A stretch of 64,000 bases of DNA from Streptomyces sp. NBC_01471 (GCF_041438865.1 NZ_CP109450.1:2769001-2833000), one strand, 5' to 3'. Numbered from the stretch's first letter, positions 6,627 through 15,432 are shown. Translations and numbers: made by a program. Notes: generated from the letters alone by a model not told the origin.

Positions 6627-8261
6627 TCAGCTCGACGCGAGCTGGTTGGCGATCTCCTTGTGCCACTTCTCGGCATCGGCGGGGTCGTTCAGGGACCGCG
6701 TCCACGCCTCCTCCGTCATCCGCTGGTCTCCGGGGCCTGCCTTCAGCGCGACGAGCAGTTCCCGGGCCGAGGCGCGCAACGCGGGTGAGGTCGCCCGGCC
6801 GGCCGGGGTCTCGGGGCCCGCGGCGAGGCCGTAGAGGGTGCGCGCCATGGCATCGCGCTTGCTGTGTTCGGCCTTCTTCCAGAACTTCAGCGCTTCCTTG
6901 AGCGCGTCCGGGCGGGAGCTGGGCTCGGAGGCCGACTGGCCACCCTCCTCCGTGGCCGGGGCCCAGCGGTCGGGGTGGCGGACGCCCTCGTAGCGCTTCT
7001 TGCCGGCCCGCCCGGCCTTGTACGCGGTGACCGAGAGCAGCAGCCCTGCCGCTGTCGCGGCCAGGCCCCAGCCGGCCGGGTTGCTCGCCAGCGCCCCCGT
7101 GGCAGCCGCTGCGATCGTCACCGCACCGCCGGCCGACCTCGCGCCGTCTCCGACCGCGCCGACCCCCTGCTTCCAGAGCTTGTTGCGTTGCTTCTTCAGG
7201 GCGTAGTCCCGCGTGGAGTTGAGGACGTTGGTGTCCTCCGCCTTCTTGAGGTCCCCGGCGGCCTTCTCGATGGTCGAGAAGGCGCCACTGGCGCGGTCCA
7301 GGGCGGCGCCCAGCCGGTCCGAGAGGCCGTCCCCGTCGCCGTCGTGGGCGCGCTCCAGCGCGACATAGGCCTGCGCGAGCGCCCAGTGGCTCTCCACCTG
7401 CGCCTCGCGGAGCCGGTTGAGCTCGGGGTCGTCCACCTTCGCGGGCACGTCGATCTTCTTGACCGCCCGGTACTTGCGCGTCGTCATCCCGAACCGACGC
7501 GTCGCACGGACGCTCTTGACGCCCGCGACGGCGCCGATCACCCCGCCACCGGCCTCAGCGACACCCGCTGCCGTCACGACGGCCTCGGCGGCCAGAGAGT
7601 TCTTGGTGACGCCGATGACGTCGGAGGTCCACGTAGCCAGGTTCTGGATCGCGTCGAGCGTCTTGCCGCGGAACTTCTTGCGGGGGGCGTGGGAGGAGAG
7701 ACCCGACGGGTTCTCCTTGGATTCCTTGTACGCCTTGCGTGCGTCGATGACGTTGTTGACCGCCGTGACCCCGTCGGTGACGCCCATCTCGGCGCCGGCC
7801 GCGGCCGAGGACGCGCCGACATGCTGCGAAAGGTTCGCGTCGGTGGTCTGGGCCGCGTGCAGGTTCATCTCCGCGTTGGCCGGGACCAGACCGCGCAGGA
7901 CGAGGGTGTCGACGACGTCGAGGTGCTTGTTGGCCCGCTCCAGCGCACTGGCGATCCGCTCCCGGATGTTCAGCCCGGTACGGGACGTCTTCGCGGCCGG
8001 CTTGCCCTTCTCGTCACCGGGCGCCTTGGCCGCCGGCTTGGCCGCCTCGTCGGCGGTCGCCTTCGCCTCGCTGTCCGTCGCGAGACGCTGGACAAGGGTG
8101 GACGCGGCCCTGTTTCCGGCGAGCGCCTGTATCGACCCCATCATCGGTCCGAGGCCCTGACGGTGCGGCACCCCCGCCAGTTTCTCGGCGCCGCGTGAGA
8201 GGGGCCGGGGCAGTGGAACGGCCGGCTGCCGCGTCCGGTTGTCGAAAGCAGTGTTACCCAC
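6627..8261 (-). CDS. Large alpha-helical protein with injection-system (eCIS)-type N-terminal motif
   Basis: 544-residue protein. The GTG at 8261 has GGAAGG 6 nt upstream; the longer frame to 8303 lacks a ribosome site. Near the N-terminus (about residues 40-57) is SIQALAGNRAASTLVQRL, matching the LQ..aGN.Av..LvQR signature at the N-terminus of proteins encoded with or loaded into extracellular contractile injection systems and of DUF4157 proteins in actinobacteria. After an Ala/Lys linker comes a long mainly helical body with a hydrophobic segment (GGAVTIAAAATGALASNPAGWGLAATAAGLLLSVTAY, split by Pro-Gly) near residues 385-425, then a charged C-terminal domain. No enzymatic motif is recognised. 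No eCIS structural genes lie in the window. Confidence 0.7.
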   Translation of the reverse strand: MGNTAFDNRTRQPAVPLPRPLSRGAEKLAGVPHRQGLGPMMGSIQALAGNRAASTLVQRLATDSEAKATADEAAKPAAKAPGDEKGKPAAKTSRTGLNIRERIASALERANKHLDVVDTLVLRGLVPANAEMNLHAAQTTDANLSQHVGASSAAAGAEMGVTDGVTAVNNVIDARKAYKESKENPSGLSSHAPRKKFRGKTLDAIQNLATWTSDVIGVTKNSLAAEAVVTAAGVAEAGGGVIGAVAGVKSVRATRRFGMTTRKYRAVKKIDVPAKVDDPELNRLREAQVESHWALAQAYVALERAHDGDGDGLSDRLGAALDRASGAFSTIEKAAGDLKKAEDTNVLNSTRDYALKKQRNKLWKQGVGAVGDGARSAGGAVTIAAAATGALASNPAGWGLAATAAGLLLSVTAYKAGRAGKKRYEGVRHPDRWAPATEEGGQSASEPSSRPDALKEALKFWKKAEHSKRDAMARTLYGLAAGPETPAGRATSPALRASARELLVALKAGPGDQRMTEEAWTRSLNDPADAEKWHKEIANQLASS

Positions 8262-8468
8262 CGGTATCCTTCCGTGCTCGTACTGACACCGGGTGCGGGG
8301 CAAGTCGGGGCATCCGGAGGGGCCTTGCTTCCCTCACAGTATCGACTGCCTCCCGGGCCTCGCGGAAGGTATTCCTCGTCTCACATCGGTTCTGTGCGCC
8401 GGTTCGTGGCCGTCGACCGCCGCTCGGGCCGTGCCGGTACCGGTGCCGGAGCGTCGGTGGCCGCCGCG

Positions 8469-9767
8469 TCACCCGCCCTTCTGCCCGGCTGGACTGCCCC
8501 CTTGGCCCAGCCACTCCAGTGCCGCGACCGTCAGCGCCGCGACGCCCGTGTCCAGGGTCGGCTGCATCACCGGGGCGAAGTGCGGGCTGTGGTTGACCGG
8601 GATGTCCTGGGCCACCGTGTTCTTCTTCACCGCGTCGGCGAACTTCTCCGGGTCCGCGCCGCCGAAGCCCCAGTAGGCGAACGGCGCGTCGAAGGCACGC
8701 GGGATCTGACTGAAGTCCTCGCTGGCCGTCTGGAGTTCGATCTCACCGGCGTCGTCGCCGAAGTGCGCCGCGAACGCCTTCGCGAGCCGCCCCGCGACAT
8801 CCGCGTCGTTCACCGTGGCCGGGAACGAGGTGATGTGCTCGATCCGCGGCTCCTTCGGCGCGTTCGACGCGACCGCCTCCGCCCGGACGCAGCGTCCGAT
8901 CGCGTCCAGCACCTGGCGCCGGGTCGTCTCGTCGTACGTCCGGACGTTCAGCAGGATGACAGCGCTGTCGGGGATGACGTTCGGGCTCGCGCCCGCCTGG
9001 ATGCTGCCGACGGTCAGCACGGCGGGCGTGGTGGCGGCCAGCTCGCGGGAGACGACCGTCTGGAGCCGCACCACGCACAGCGCCGCGAGCACCACCGGGT
9101 CGACGGCGAACTGCGGCATGGAACCGTGGCCGCCGCGCCCGTACAGCGTGATGCGCAGACTGTCCGCCGCCGCCAGGAACGAGCCGGGGCGCACCCCCAC
9201 ATAGCCCGCCGGATACGGCAGGACGTGCTGGCCGAGAGCCACGTCCGGGCGGGGGATCCGGTCGGCCAGGCCGTCGTCGACCATCGCGTCGGCGCCGTCG
9301 CCGTTCTCCTCCGACGGCTGGAACAGGACGGTCAGCGTCCCCCGCCACGCCTTCGGGGAAGCGGCCATCAGCCGGGCGAAGCCGAGCATGCAGGTGACAT
9401 GGGTGTCGTGTCCGCAGGCGTGCATCACCGGCAGTTCCACCCCGTCCGCGCCGGTGGTGGTCACCGTCGACGCGTACGGCAGCCCGGTGTCCTCCTTGAC
9501 CGGCAGCGCGTCCATGTCCGCGCGCAGCAGCACGGTGGGGCCGTCGCCGTTGGCCAGGACACCGACCACTCCGGTGGTGCCGATCCCCTCGGTGACCTCG
9601 TATCCCCAGTCCCGCAGCCGCTCGGCCACCCGCGACGCGGTCCGCCGCTCGGCCAGACCCAGCTCGGGATGGGCGTGGAGGTCCCGGTAGAAGTCCTCAA
9701 GATCGGCCCGGATGCCGTCCAGGCCGCCGAGTACGTCGTCGACGCCGGCGCCGGAGGTGCTGGTCAT
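8469..9767 (-). CDS. M20-family amidohydrolase (hippurate hydrolase-like)
   Basis: 432-residue metallo-amidohydrolase of the M20D type. Zn ligand motifs are in order: HACGHDTHVTCML, PSEENGDGADAM (catalytic/ligand Glu pair), DVALGQHV, and near the C-terminus LQTASEDFSQIP and NHSPHFAPVM; the dimerisation domain lies between. Relatives release amino acids from N-acyl or amide conjugates. The ATG at 9767 is chosen: GGAAGGACC sits just upstream and the family N-terminus (FYRDLHAHPELGLAE) starts soon after, whereas the longer frame adds unrelated sequence. It is divergent from the PH-domain gene. Confidence 0.9.
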   Translation of the reverse strand: MTSTSGAGVDDVLGGLDGIRADLEDFYRDLHAHPELGLAERRTASRVAERLRDWGYEVTEGIGTTGVVGVLANGDGPTVLLRADMDALPVKEDTGLPYASTVTTTGADGVELPVMHACGHDTHVTCMLGFARLMAASPKAWRGTLTVLFQPSEENGDGADAMVDDGLADRIPRPDVALGQHVLPYPAGYVGVRPGSFLAAADSLRITLYGRGGHGSMPQFAVDPVVLAALCVVRLQTVVSRELAATTPAVLTVGSIQAGASPNVIPDSAVILLNVRTYDETTRRQVLDAIGRCVRAEAVASNAPKEPRIEHITSFPATVNDADVAGRLAKAFAAHFGDDAGEIELQTASEDFSQIPRAFDAPFAYWGFGGADPEKFADAVKKNTVAQDIPVNHSPHFAPVMQPTLDTGVAALTVAALEWLGQGGSPAGQKGG

Positions 9768-9930
9768 GGTGGTCCTTCCCGAAGGCCGAGAGACGTGGAC
9801 TTGGAAGTGCGCACGGGCATGGACACGGATCGGTGTCCCCACCATCGTGGCCAGCCCCGGCCGGGCTGTCACCTCCAGCTTCACCGACCGCCCTGCCGCC
9901 CCTGCCCGGCCCGTCAGGCAGAATCGGTGC

Positions 9931-10578
9931 ATGACCCCTGAGCACTCCACGCCGAAGCCCCCCGACCCGGTCTACGCCGACCGTGTCTACCGGTCACTCG
10001 CCGGGCTCGCGGGTGGCGTGCTGCTGCTCGCCCTCGCCCTCTGGCTGGGCATCGACGCCCTCGTCAACGGCCACGGCAACACCCCCTGGCTGGCCCTCGC
10101 CGGACTGCTCTTCGCCATCCCCCTGGTGGTCGCCTTCACGCTGCGGCCCGCCGTGTACGCCAACGACGACCGGCTCAGGATCCGTAACCCCTTCCGTTCG
10201 ATCACCCTTCCCTGGGCGTGCGTCGACGACATCCGCGCCGCGTACTCGACCGAGGCCTTCGCGGGCGGCCGCAAGTACCAGCTCTGGGCCGTGCCGGTCT
10301 CGCTGCGCCGCCGCAAGCGGGCCAACATCCAGCAGATGCGGGCCGCCACGCCCGGCGCCGGGCAGCGACAAAGCCGCAATCCGTTCGCCCAGGGCGCGGA
10401 CGCGGATCAGGGCCGCGCACCGTCCGACCAGTCGGTGATCGAACTGCGCGAGCTCTCGGAGCGCGGCAGCGACCGGCCGACGGCACAGGGCGCCCCCGAG
10501 ATCCGCTGGGCCTACGAGCTCATGGCCCCGTGTGCGGCGGGCGCCGTCCTGCTCGCCGTGCTCCTCGCCGTGGGCTGA
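9931..10578 (+). CDS. Membrane protein with bacterial PH-like domain
   Basis: 215-residue membrane protein. Two N-terminal transmembrane helices (about residues 22-42, GLAGGVLLLALALWLGIDAL, and 51-68) are followed by a bacterial PH-like domain (AVYANDDRLRIRNPFRSITLPWACVDDIRAAYS...KYQLWAVPVSL), a disordered Gln/Ala/Asp-rich linker and a C-terminal hydrophobic helix (CAAGAVLLAVLLAVG). Such proteins are common in actinobacteria but without a defined function. The start at 9931 avoids the upstream frame that overlaps the divergent M20 gene. deoC lies 112 bp downstream behind its own operator. Confidence 0.85.
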   Translation: MTPEHSTPKPPDPVYADRVYRSLAGLAGGVLLLALALWLGIDALVNGHGNTPWLALAGLLFAIPLVVAFTLRPAVYANDDRLRIRNPFRSITLPWACVDDIRAAYSTEAFAGGRKYQLWAVPVSLRRRKRANIQQMRAATPGAGQRQSRNPFAQGADADQGRAPSDQSVIELRELSERGSDRPTAQGAPEIRWAYELMAPCAAGAVLLAVLLAVG

Positions 10579-10665
10579 ACCGGCGACCGCACCGAAGACT
10601 CCGGCCCCGCCGCCCCGGCAGGAGGCCACCCCGAGCCGGGAACGGACGTCCCCCTGTACAGGTCG

Positions 10666-10677
10666 CTACGCGCGTAG
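10666..10677. promoter_or_regulatory. Nucleoside-regulon palindrome before deoC
   Basis: Perfect 12-bp palindrome CTACGCGCGTAG ending 13 bp before the deoC GTG. The adjoining TAGATA (10675-10680) could be a -10 element, in which case a bound protein would block RNA polymerase and deoC would be transcribed nearly leaderless. The same palindrome or a variant stands before add, deoA, the nucleoside ABC transporter and the BMP lipoprotein gene. Confidence 0.75.
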
Positions 10678-10690
10678 ATATGCTCATCTG

Positions 10691-11719
10691 GTGACCATGC
10701 CCACCACCGCCCCCTCCCCCGGCGCCCCCAGCGAAGGACCCGCCTCCCGCCCGGGAGACGTTCCCTCCGCCGGCGGTCTCGCCGACGTGACCACGTCCGA
10801 CAGCGCGCTGCGCCGCTTCCTGCACGGGCTGCCCGGCGTCGACGCCGTCGGCCTCGAAGCGCGCGCCGCCGCCCTCGGCACCCGTTCGATCAAGACCACG
10901 TCGAAGGCGTACGCCATCGACCTGGCCATCTCGATGATCGACCTGACGACGCTGGAAGGCGCCGACACCCCGGGCAAGGTCCGGGCGCTCGCCGCCAAGG
11001 CCGTCCACCCCGACCCCACCGACCGCACGACCCCGATGACGGCCGCCGTCTGCGTGTACCCGGACATGGCCGCCACCGCGAAGGCCGCGCTGAACGGCGC
11101 GGACGTGAAGGTCGCGTCCGTCGCCACCGCCTTCCCGGCGGGCCGGGCCGCGCTGCCGGTGAAGCTCGCCGATGTGCGGGACGCGGTCGCGGCGGGGGCC
11201 GACGAGATCGACATGGTGATCGACCGGGGCGCGTTCCTCTCCGGCCGCTACCTCTCGGTGTTCGAGGAGATCCAGGCCGTCAGGGCGGAGTGCGTCAGGG
11301 CCGACGGCACGGCTGCCCGGCTGAAGGTGATCTTCGAGACCGGTGAGCTGTCGACGTACGACAACATCCGCCGCGCCTCCTGGATCGGCATGATGGCGGG
11401 CGCGGACTTCATCAAGACCTCGACCGGCAAGGTCGCGGTGAACGCCACCCCCGCCAACACCCTGCTGATGCTGGAGGCGGTCCGCGACTTCCGCGCGCAG
11501 ACCGGCGTCCAGGTCGGCGTGAAGCCCGCGGGCGGGATCCGCTCCACGAAGGACGCGATCAAGTTCCTGGTGCTGGTCAACGAGACCGCGGGAGCCGACT
11601 GGCTGGACAGCCACTGGTTCCGCTTCGGCGCCTCCAGCCTGCTGAACGACCTGCTGATGCAGCGTCAGAAGCTCAGCACCGGCCGCTACTCCGGTCCCGA
11701 CTACGTGACGGTGGACTGA
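10691..11719 (+). CDS. deoC: Deoxyribose-phosphate aldolase
   Basis: 342-residue class I aldolase that splits 2-deoxyribose 5-phosphate into glyceraldehyde 3-phosphate and acetaldehyde, the last step of deoxynucleoside catabolism. The Schiff-base Lys lies in FIKTSTGKVAVNATP, and the second conserved Lys in VKPAGGIRSTKDAIKF. The N-terminal 55 or so residues (Pro/Ala-rich) are longer than in E. coli DeoC. Start GTG 10691 or ATG 10697; no clear ribosome site exists, fitting a leaderless transcript. Two aldehyde dehydrogenase genes follow directly and could oxidise the acetaldehyde released. Confidence 0.92.
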   Translation: MTMPTTAPSPGAPSEGPASRPGDVPSAGGLADVTTSDSALRRFLHGLPGVDAVGLEARAAALGTRSIKTTSKAYAIDLAISMIDLTTLEGADTPGKVRALAAKAVHPDPTDRTTPMTAAVCVYPDMAATAKAALNGADVKVASVATAFPAGRAALPVKLADVRDAVAAGADEIDMVIDRGAFLSGRYLSVFEEIQAVRAECVRADGTAARLKVIFETGELSTYDNIRRASWIGMMAGADFIKTSTGKVAVNATPANTLLMLEAVRDFRAQTGVQVGVKPAGGIRSTKDAIKFLVLVNETAGADWLDSHWFRFGASSLLNDLLMQRQKLSTGRYSGPDYVTVD

Positions 11720-11724
11720 TCACC

Positions 11725-13188
11725 ATGGCACTCTCATCCGCATTCGAGTACGCACCGGCCCCCGAGTCGCGTTCGGTCGTCGACATCGCCCCGTCCTACG
11801 GGCTGTTCATCGACGGCGAGTTCACCGAGGCGGCGGACGGCAAGGTCTTCAAGACCGTCAGCCCCTCCACCGAGGAGGTCCTGTCGGAGGTCGCCCGCGC
11901 GGGCACCGCCGATGTGGACCGCGCCGTACAGGCGGCCCGCAAGGCGTTCGCCACGTGGTCGGCGCTGCCCGGCTCCGAGCGCGCCAAGTACCTCTTCCGT
12001 ATCGCCAGGATCATCCAGGAGCGCTCGCGCGAGCTGGCCGTCCTGGAGACCCTGGACAACGGCAAGCCGATCAAGGAGACCCGCGACGCGGACCTCCCGC
12101 TGGTCGCCGCGCACTTCTTCTACTACGCGGGCTGGGCGGACAAGCTCGACCACGCCGGGTTCGGCGCGAACCCGAGGCCGCTGGGCGTCGCGGGCCAGGT
12201 CATCCCGTGGAACTTCCCGCTGCTGATGCTCGCCTGGAAGATCGCCCCGGCCCTCGCCACCGGCAACACCGTGGTGCTCAAGCCCGCCGAGACGACCCCG
12301 CTGAGCGCACTGTTCTTCGCGGACATCTGCCGCCAGGCCGGTCTCCCGAAGGGCGTCGTCAACATCCTTCCCGGGTACGGGGACGCGGGCGCCGCACTGG
12401 TCGAGCACCCGGACGTCAACAAGGTGGCCTTCACCGGCTCCACCGCCGTCGGCAAGGCCATCGCCCGCTCCGTCGCGGGGACCGAGAAGAAGGTCACCCT
12501 GGAGCTGGGCGGCAAGGGCGCGAACATCGTCTTCGACGACGCGCCCATCGACCAGGCCGTCGAGGGCATCGTGACCGGCATCTTCTTCAACCAGGGCCAG
12601 GTCTGCTGCGCGGGCTCGCGGCTGCTGGTCCAGGAGTCGGTGCAGGACGAGGTACTGGACGCGCTGAAGCGGCGGCTCTCCACGCTGCGCCTGGGCGACC
12701 CGCTCGACAAGAACACCGACATCGGCGCGATCAACTCGGCCGAGCAGCTGGCCCGTATCCAGAAGCTCGTGGAGACGGGCGAGGCGGAGGGCGCCGAGCG
12801 CTGGTCGCCCGCCTGTGAACTCCCCACCTCCGGCTACTGGTTCGCGCCGACGCTCTTCACCGGCGTCACCCAGGCGCACACCGTCGCGCGCGACGAGATC
12901 TTCGGCCCGGTGCTCTCGGTGCTGTCGTTCCGTACGCCCGACGAGGCCGTCGCCAAGGCCAACAACACGCAGTACGGCCTGTCGGCCGGCATCTGGACGG
13001 AGAAGGGCTCGCGCATCCTCGCGGTCGCGAACAAGCTCCGGGCCGGTGTGGTGTGGGCCAACACGTTCAACAAGTTCGACCCGACCTCGCCCTTCGGCGG
13101 CTACAAGGAGTCGGGCTACGGCCGCGAGGGCGGCCGGCACGGCCTGGAGGCGTACCTCGCCCCGTCGAGCCCGGAGGGCAAGCGCTGA
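11725..13188 (+). CDS. Aldehyde dehydrogenase (full length)
   Basis: 487-residue NAD(P)-dependent aldehyde dehydrogenase. Complete set of family motifs: IPWNFPLLML (catalytic Asn), FTGSTAVGKAI, LELGGKGANIVFDDA (catalytic Glu), FFNQGQVCCAGSRLLV (nucleophilic Cys) and EIFGPVLSV near the C-terminus. It starts 5 bp after deoC, so the likely job is oxidation of the acetaldehyde from deoxyribose-phosphate cleavage to acetate; that substrate assignment is inference from context. It overlaps the next gene by one base (TGATG). Confidence 0.92.
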   Translation: MALSSAFEYAPAPESRSVVDIAPSYGLFIDGEFTEAADGKVFKTVSPSTEEVLSEVARAGTADVDRAVQAARKAFATWSALPGSERAKYLFRIARIIQERSRELAVLETLDNGKPIKETRDADLPLVAAHFFYYAGWADKLDHAGFGANPRPLGVAGQVIPWNFPLLMLAWKIAPALATGNTVVLKPAETTPLSALFFADICRQAGLPKGVVNILPGYGDAGAALVEHPDVNKVAFTGSTAVGKAIARSVAGTEKKVTLELGGKGANIVFDDAPIDQAVEGIVTGIFFNQGQVCCAGSRLLVQESVQDEVLDALKRRLSTLRLGDPLDKNTDIGAINSAEQLARIQKLVETGEAEGAERWSPACELPTSGYWFAPTLFTGVTQAHTVARDEIFGPVLSVLSFRTPDEAVAKANNTQYGLSAGIWTEKGSRILAVANKLRAGVVWANTFNKFDPTSPFGGYKESGYGREGGRHGLEAYLAPSSPEGKR

Positions 13189-14084
13189 TGAGCACCGAGC
13201 AGCAGAACCGGCTGAGCGTCTTCAAGACCTACAAGCTGTACGTCGGGGGCAAGTTCCCCCGCTCCGAAAGCGGGCGCGTGTACGAGGTGACCGACTCCAA
13301 GGGCAACTGGCTGGCCAACGCCCCGCAGTCCTCCCGCAAGGACGCGCGGGACGCGGTCGTCGCCGCGCGCAAGGCGTTCGGCGGCTGGTCGGGCGCGACC
13401 GCGTACAACAGGGGCCAGGTCCTCTACCGCGTGGCCGAGATGCTGGAGGGCCGCCGGGAGCAGTTCGTACGCGAAGTCGCGGACGCCGACGGCATCTCCA
13501 GGGCGAAGGCGGGCGCCGTGGTGGACGCGGCGGTCGACCGCTGGGTCTGGTACGCGGGCTGGACCGACAAGATCGGCCAGATCGTGGGCGGCGGGAACCC
13601 GGTCGCGGGCCCGTTCTTCAACCTCTCGACCCCGGAGCCGACCGGGGTGGTGACGGTCCTCGCCCCGCAGGACTCGTCGTTCCTGGGCCTCGTCTCGGTC
13701 GTCGCCCCGGTCATCGCGACCGGGAACACGGCAGTCGTCATCGCCTCCGAGAAGTCACCGCTGCCCGCGCTCTCGCTCGGTGAGGTGCTGGCGACGTCCG
13801 ACCTGCCGGGCGGTGTGGTCAATGTGCTGTCCGGCCGGACGGCGGAGATCGCCGCACCGCTCGCCGCGCACCAGGACGTCAACGCCATCGACCTGACCGG
13901 TGCGGACGCGGACCTGGCACGCGACCTGGAGATCGCGGCGGCGGACAACCTCAAGCGGGTGCTGCGTCCACAGGCTGTGGACTTCACGGCAGCCCCCGGC
14001 ACGGAGCGGCTGACGGCGTTCCTGGAGACGAAGACGGTCTGGCACCCGACGGGCGCCCTGGGCGTGTCGGGCTCGTCGTACTGA
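13188..14084 (+). CDS. C-terminally truncated aldehyde dehydrogenase-like protein
   Basis: 298 residues, against about 480 for the family. The N-terminal NAD-binding half is recognisable (LYVGGKFPRSESGRVYEV, DARDAVVAARKAFGGWSG, VVTVLAPQDSSFLGLVSVVAP, VIATGNTAVVIASEKSPLPAL, DLPGGVVNVLSGRTAEI). The canonical PWN Asn is replaced by a PQDSS stretch, and the region with the catalytic Glu and Cys and the whole C-terminal domain are absent; the protein ends in VSGSSY. Coding quality is good and the gene is coupled (TGATG) to the full ALDH, so it looks like a maintained accessory or regulatory subunit rather than fresh decay. Confidence 0.85.
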   Translation: MSTEQQNRLSVFKTYKLYVGGKFPRSESGRVYEVTDSKGNWLANAPQSSRKDARDAVVAARKAFGGWSGATAYNRGQVLYRVAEMLEGRREQFVREVADADGISRAKAGAVVDAAVDRWVWYAGWTDKIGQIVGGGNPVAGPFFNLSTPEPTGVVTVLAPQDSSFLGLVSVVAPVIATGNTAVVIASEKSPLPALSLGEVLATSDLPGGVVNVLSGRTAEIAAPLAAHQDVNAIDLTGADADLARDLEIAAADNLKRVLRPQAVDFTAAPGTERLTAFLETKTVWHPTGALGVSGSSY

Positions 14085-14109
14085 GCCCGTACACCACCTG
14101 CCGTACCGG

Positions 14110-14155
14110 GGCCCCCGCCGCCGCTGAACTCTCCCGTTCAGCGGCGGCGGGGGCC
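14110..14155. terminator. Strong terminator after deoC-ald-ald operon
   Basis: Perfect 20-bp inverted repeat (14110-14129 with 14136-14155) around the 6-base loop TCTCCC. It is 25 bp after the truncated ALDH and also just downstream of the convergent gene ending at 14193, so it probably ends transcription in both directions. No U-tract, as is common in Streptomyces. Confidence 0.85.
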
Positions 14156-14192
14156 TCTCCGGTACGCGGCCTCAGCCCGTACCGCTGCCCGT

Positions 14193-14567
14193 TCAGCCGC
14201 CGGGCAGTAGGTCCTTCAGCGCGCCGCCGCTGGTCAGCGGGGAGGTGAGGAGGGCCGTCGAGACGGGCTTGAAGTCGGCGATCTGGGTGCCGACCGCGTT
14301 GTCCAGCGGGTCGACCCCGGTCTTGGCCAGCGGGTCGAGCTGGAGGTTCGCCACCGGCGCCGTGGCATGGCCGACCGCACCGGTCAGGACCTGGACCGGC
14401 GAGGGGCCGAGGTGGCCGAGGGCCGCGGTGGGTGAGCCGGGGGACGCGGGCGTGGCGGCCTGCGCGGCGGCGCCGCCCATACCGAGCGCCGCACCGGCCA
14501 CGGAGAGGGTGAGGCCGATGCGGAGCAGGGAGTTCCGCCGGGGTGAGGGCGCTGCATGTGATGCCAT
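14193..14567 (-). CDS. Small secreted protein
   Basis: 124-residue exported protein of unknown function. A signal peptide is evident: basic start SPRRNSLLRI, hydrophobic GLTLSVAGAALGMGG and an AQA-AT cleavage site near residue 37. The mature part is Ala/Leu/Thr-rich with LDPLAKTGVDPLDNAVGTQIADF and ends LKDLLPGG; no cysteines. AGGAACCCC precedes the ATG. It resembles in style the other small secreted protein in the window (25572-25901). Confidence 0.75.
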   Translation of the reverse strand: MASHAAPSPRRNSLLRIGLTLSVAGAALGMGGAAAQAATPASPGSPTAALGHLGPSPVQVLTGAVGHATAPVANLQLDPLAKTGVDPLDNAVGTQIADFKPVSTALLTSPLTSGGALKDLLPGG

Positions 14568-14697
14568 GGGGTTCCTGACTCGCAGAGTAAGCGGATGTGC
14601 ACAAAGAGTAGTTGCTGAGCGGTGTCCGCTCCAAAGACCGCGGTAACCTCACTCCTGGGAGTAGCCCGGACCGCCCGATGCGGGAGAATGTTCTTCC

Positions 14698-15354
14698 GTG
14701 AGTCCCTCCCAGCCCATACCGACCCGCGTCGTCCTGCTCGCGGGCCCCTCCGGATCCGGCAAGTCGCACCTCGCGGAGCGTTCGGGCCTGCCCGTGCTGC
14801 GCCTGGACGACTTCTACAAGGAGGCCGGCGACCCGACGCTGCCGCAGGTCCCCGGCAGCGCGGACATCGACTGGGACTCCCCCCTGTCGTGGGACGCGGA
14901 CGCGGCGGTCGCCGCGATCCGGGAACTGTGCCGGACGGGCCGTACGAACGTGCCCGTGTACGACATCGCCGCCAGCGCCCGCGTCGGCCGCGAGGCGCTC
15001 GACATCGGCCCGGCACCCGTGTTCATCGGGGAAGGCATCTTCGCGGCGGACATCGTGCGGCGGTGCGAGGAACTGGGCGTACTGGCGGACGCGCTCTGTC
15101 TGCGCGGCCGGCCCTCGACGACGTTCCGGCGGCGGCTGATGCGGGATCTGCGCGAGGGGCGGAAGTCGGTGCCGTTCCTGCTGCGGCGGGGGTGGCGGCT
15201 GATGCGGGCCGAACAGGGGATCGTGGCACGGCAGTCGGGCCTCGGGGCGTCCCCGTGCGACAAGCAGGAGGCGCTGGACCGCCTGGCGGCGGCCGGCGCG
15301 CCGGCCGGATCCCGGGAGCCCGGCCGGCCGGTCAGGTCGGTCCGGCCGGTCTGA
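14698..15354 (+). CDS. Uridine kinase-like P-loop protein
   Basis: 218-residue P-loop NTPase of the uridine kinase/phosphoribulokinase type. Walker A is GPSGSGKSHL (residues about 16-25), followed by LDDFYKEAGDPTLPQ, the IDWDSPLSWD element typical of the family and a C-terminal Arg-rich lid (FRRRLMRDLREGRKS). It may phosphorylate uridine/cytidine, which would suit the nucleoside theme of the region, but the promoter lacks the shared palindrome, so the substrate is uncertain. GTG start at 14698. Confidence 0.8.
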   Translation: MSPSQPIPTRVVLLAGPSGSGKSHLAERSGLPVLRLDDFYKEAGDPTLPQVPGSADIDWDSPLSWDADAAVAAIRELCRTGRTNVPVYDIAASARVGREALDIGPAPVFIGEGIFAADIVRRCEELGVLADALCLRGRPSTTFRRRLMRDLREGRKSVPFLLRRGWRLMRAEQGIVARQSGLGASPCDKQEALDRLAAAGAPAGSREPGRPVRSVRPV

Positions 15355-15368
15355 GCCTCCTCTTCGGC

Positions 15369-15432
15369 CTTTGACGGAGCGACCTTTGACGAGCGACCTT
15401 TGACCAGCGAACTTTGACGAGCGACCTTTGAG
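15369..15432. repeat. Direct repeats CTTTGACGAGCGAC upstream of ECF sigma gene
   Basis: Four consecutive 14-15 bp units (15369-15383, 15384-15397, 15398-15411, 15412-15425) of consensus CTTTGACGAGCGAC plus a partial fifth (15426-15432). They start 15 bp after the uridine-kinase-like gene and lie about 180 bp before the ECF sigma start. Head-to-tail spacing of about 1.4 helical turns could suit cooperative binding of a regulator; a simple slippage repeat is the alternative. Confidence 0.75.

Noticed and set aside
6627-8261. A complete contractile injection system
   Set aside because: No sheath, tube, baseplate or spike genes in the window; only the N-terminal signature is seen in one protein.
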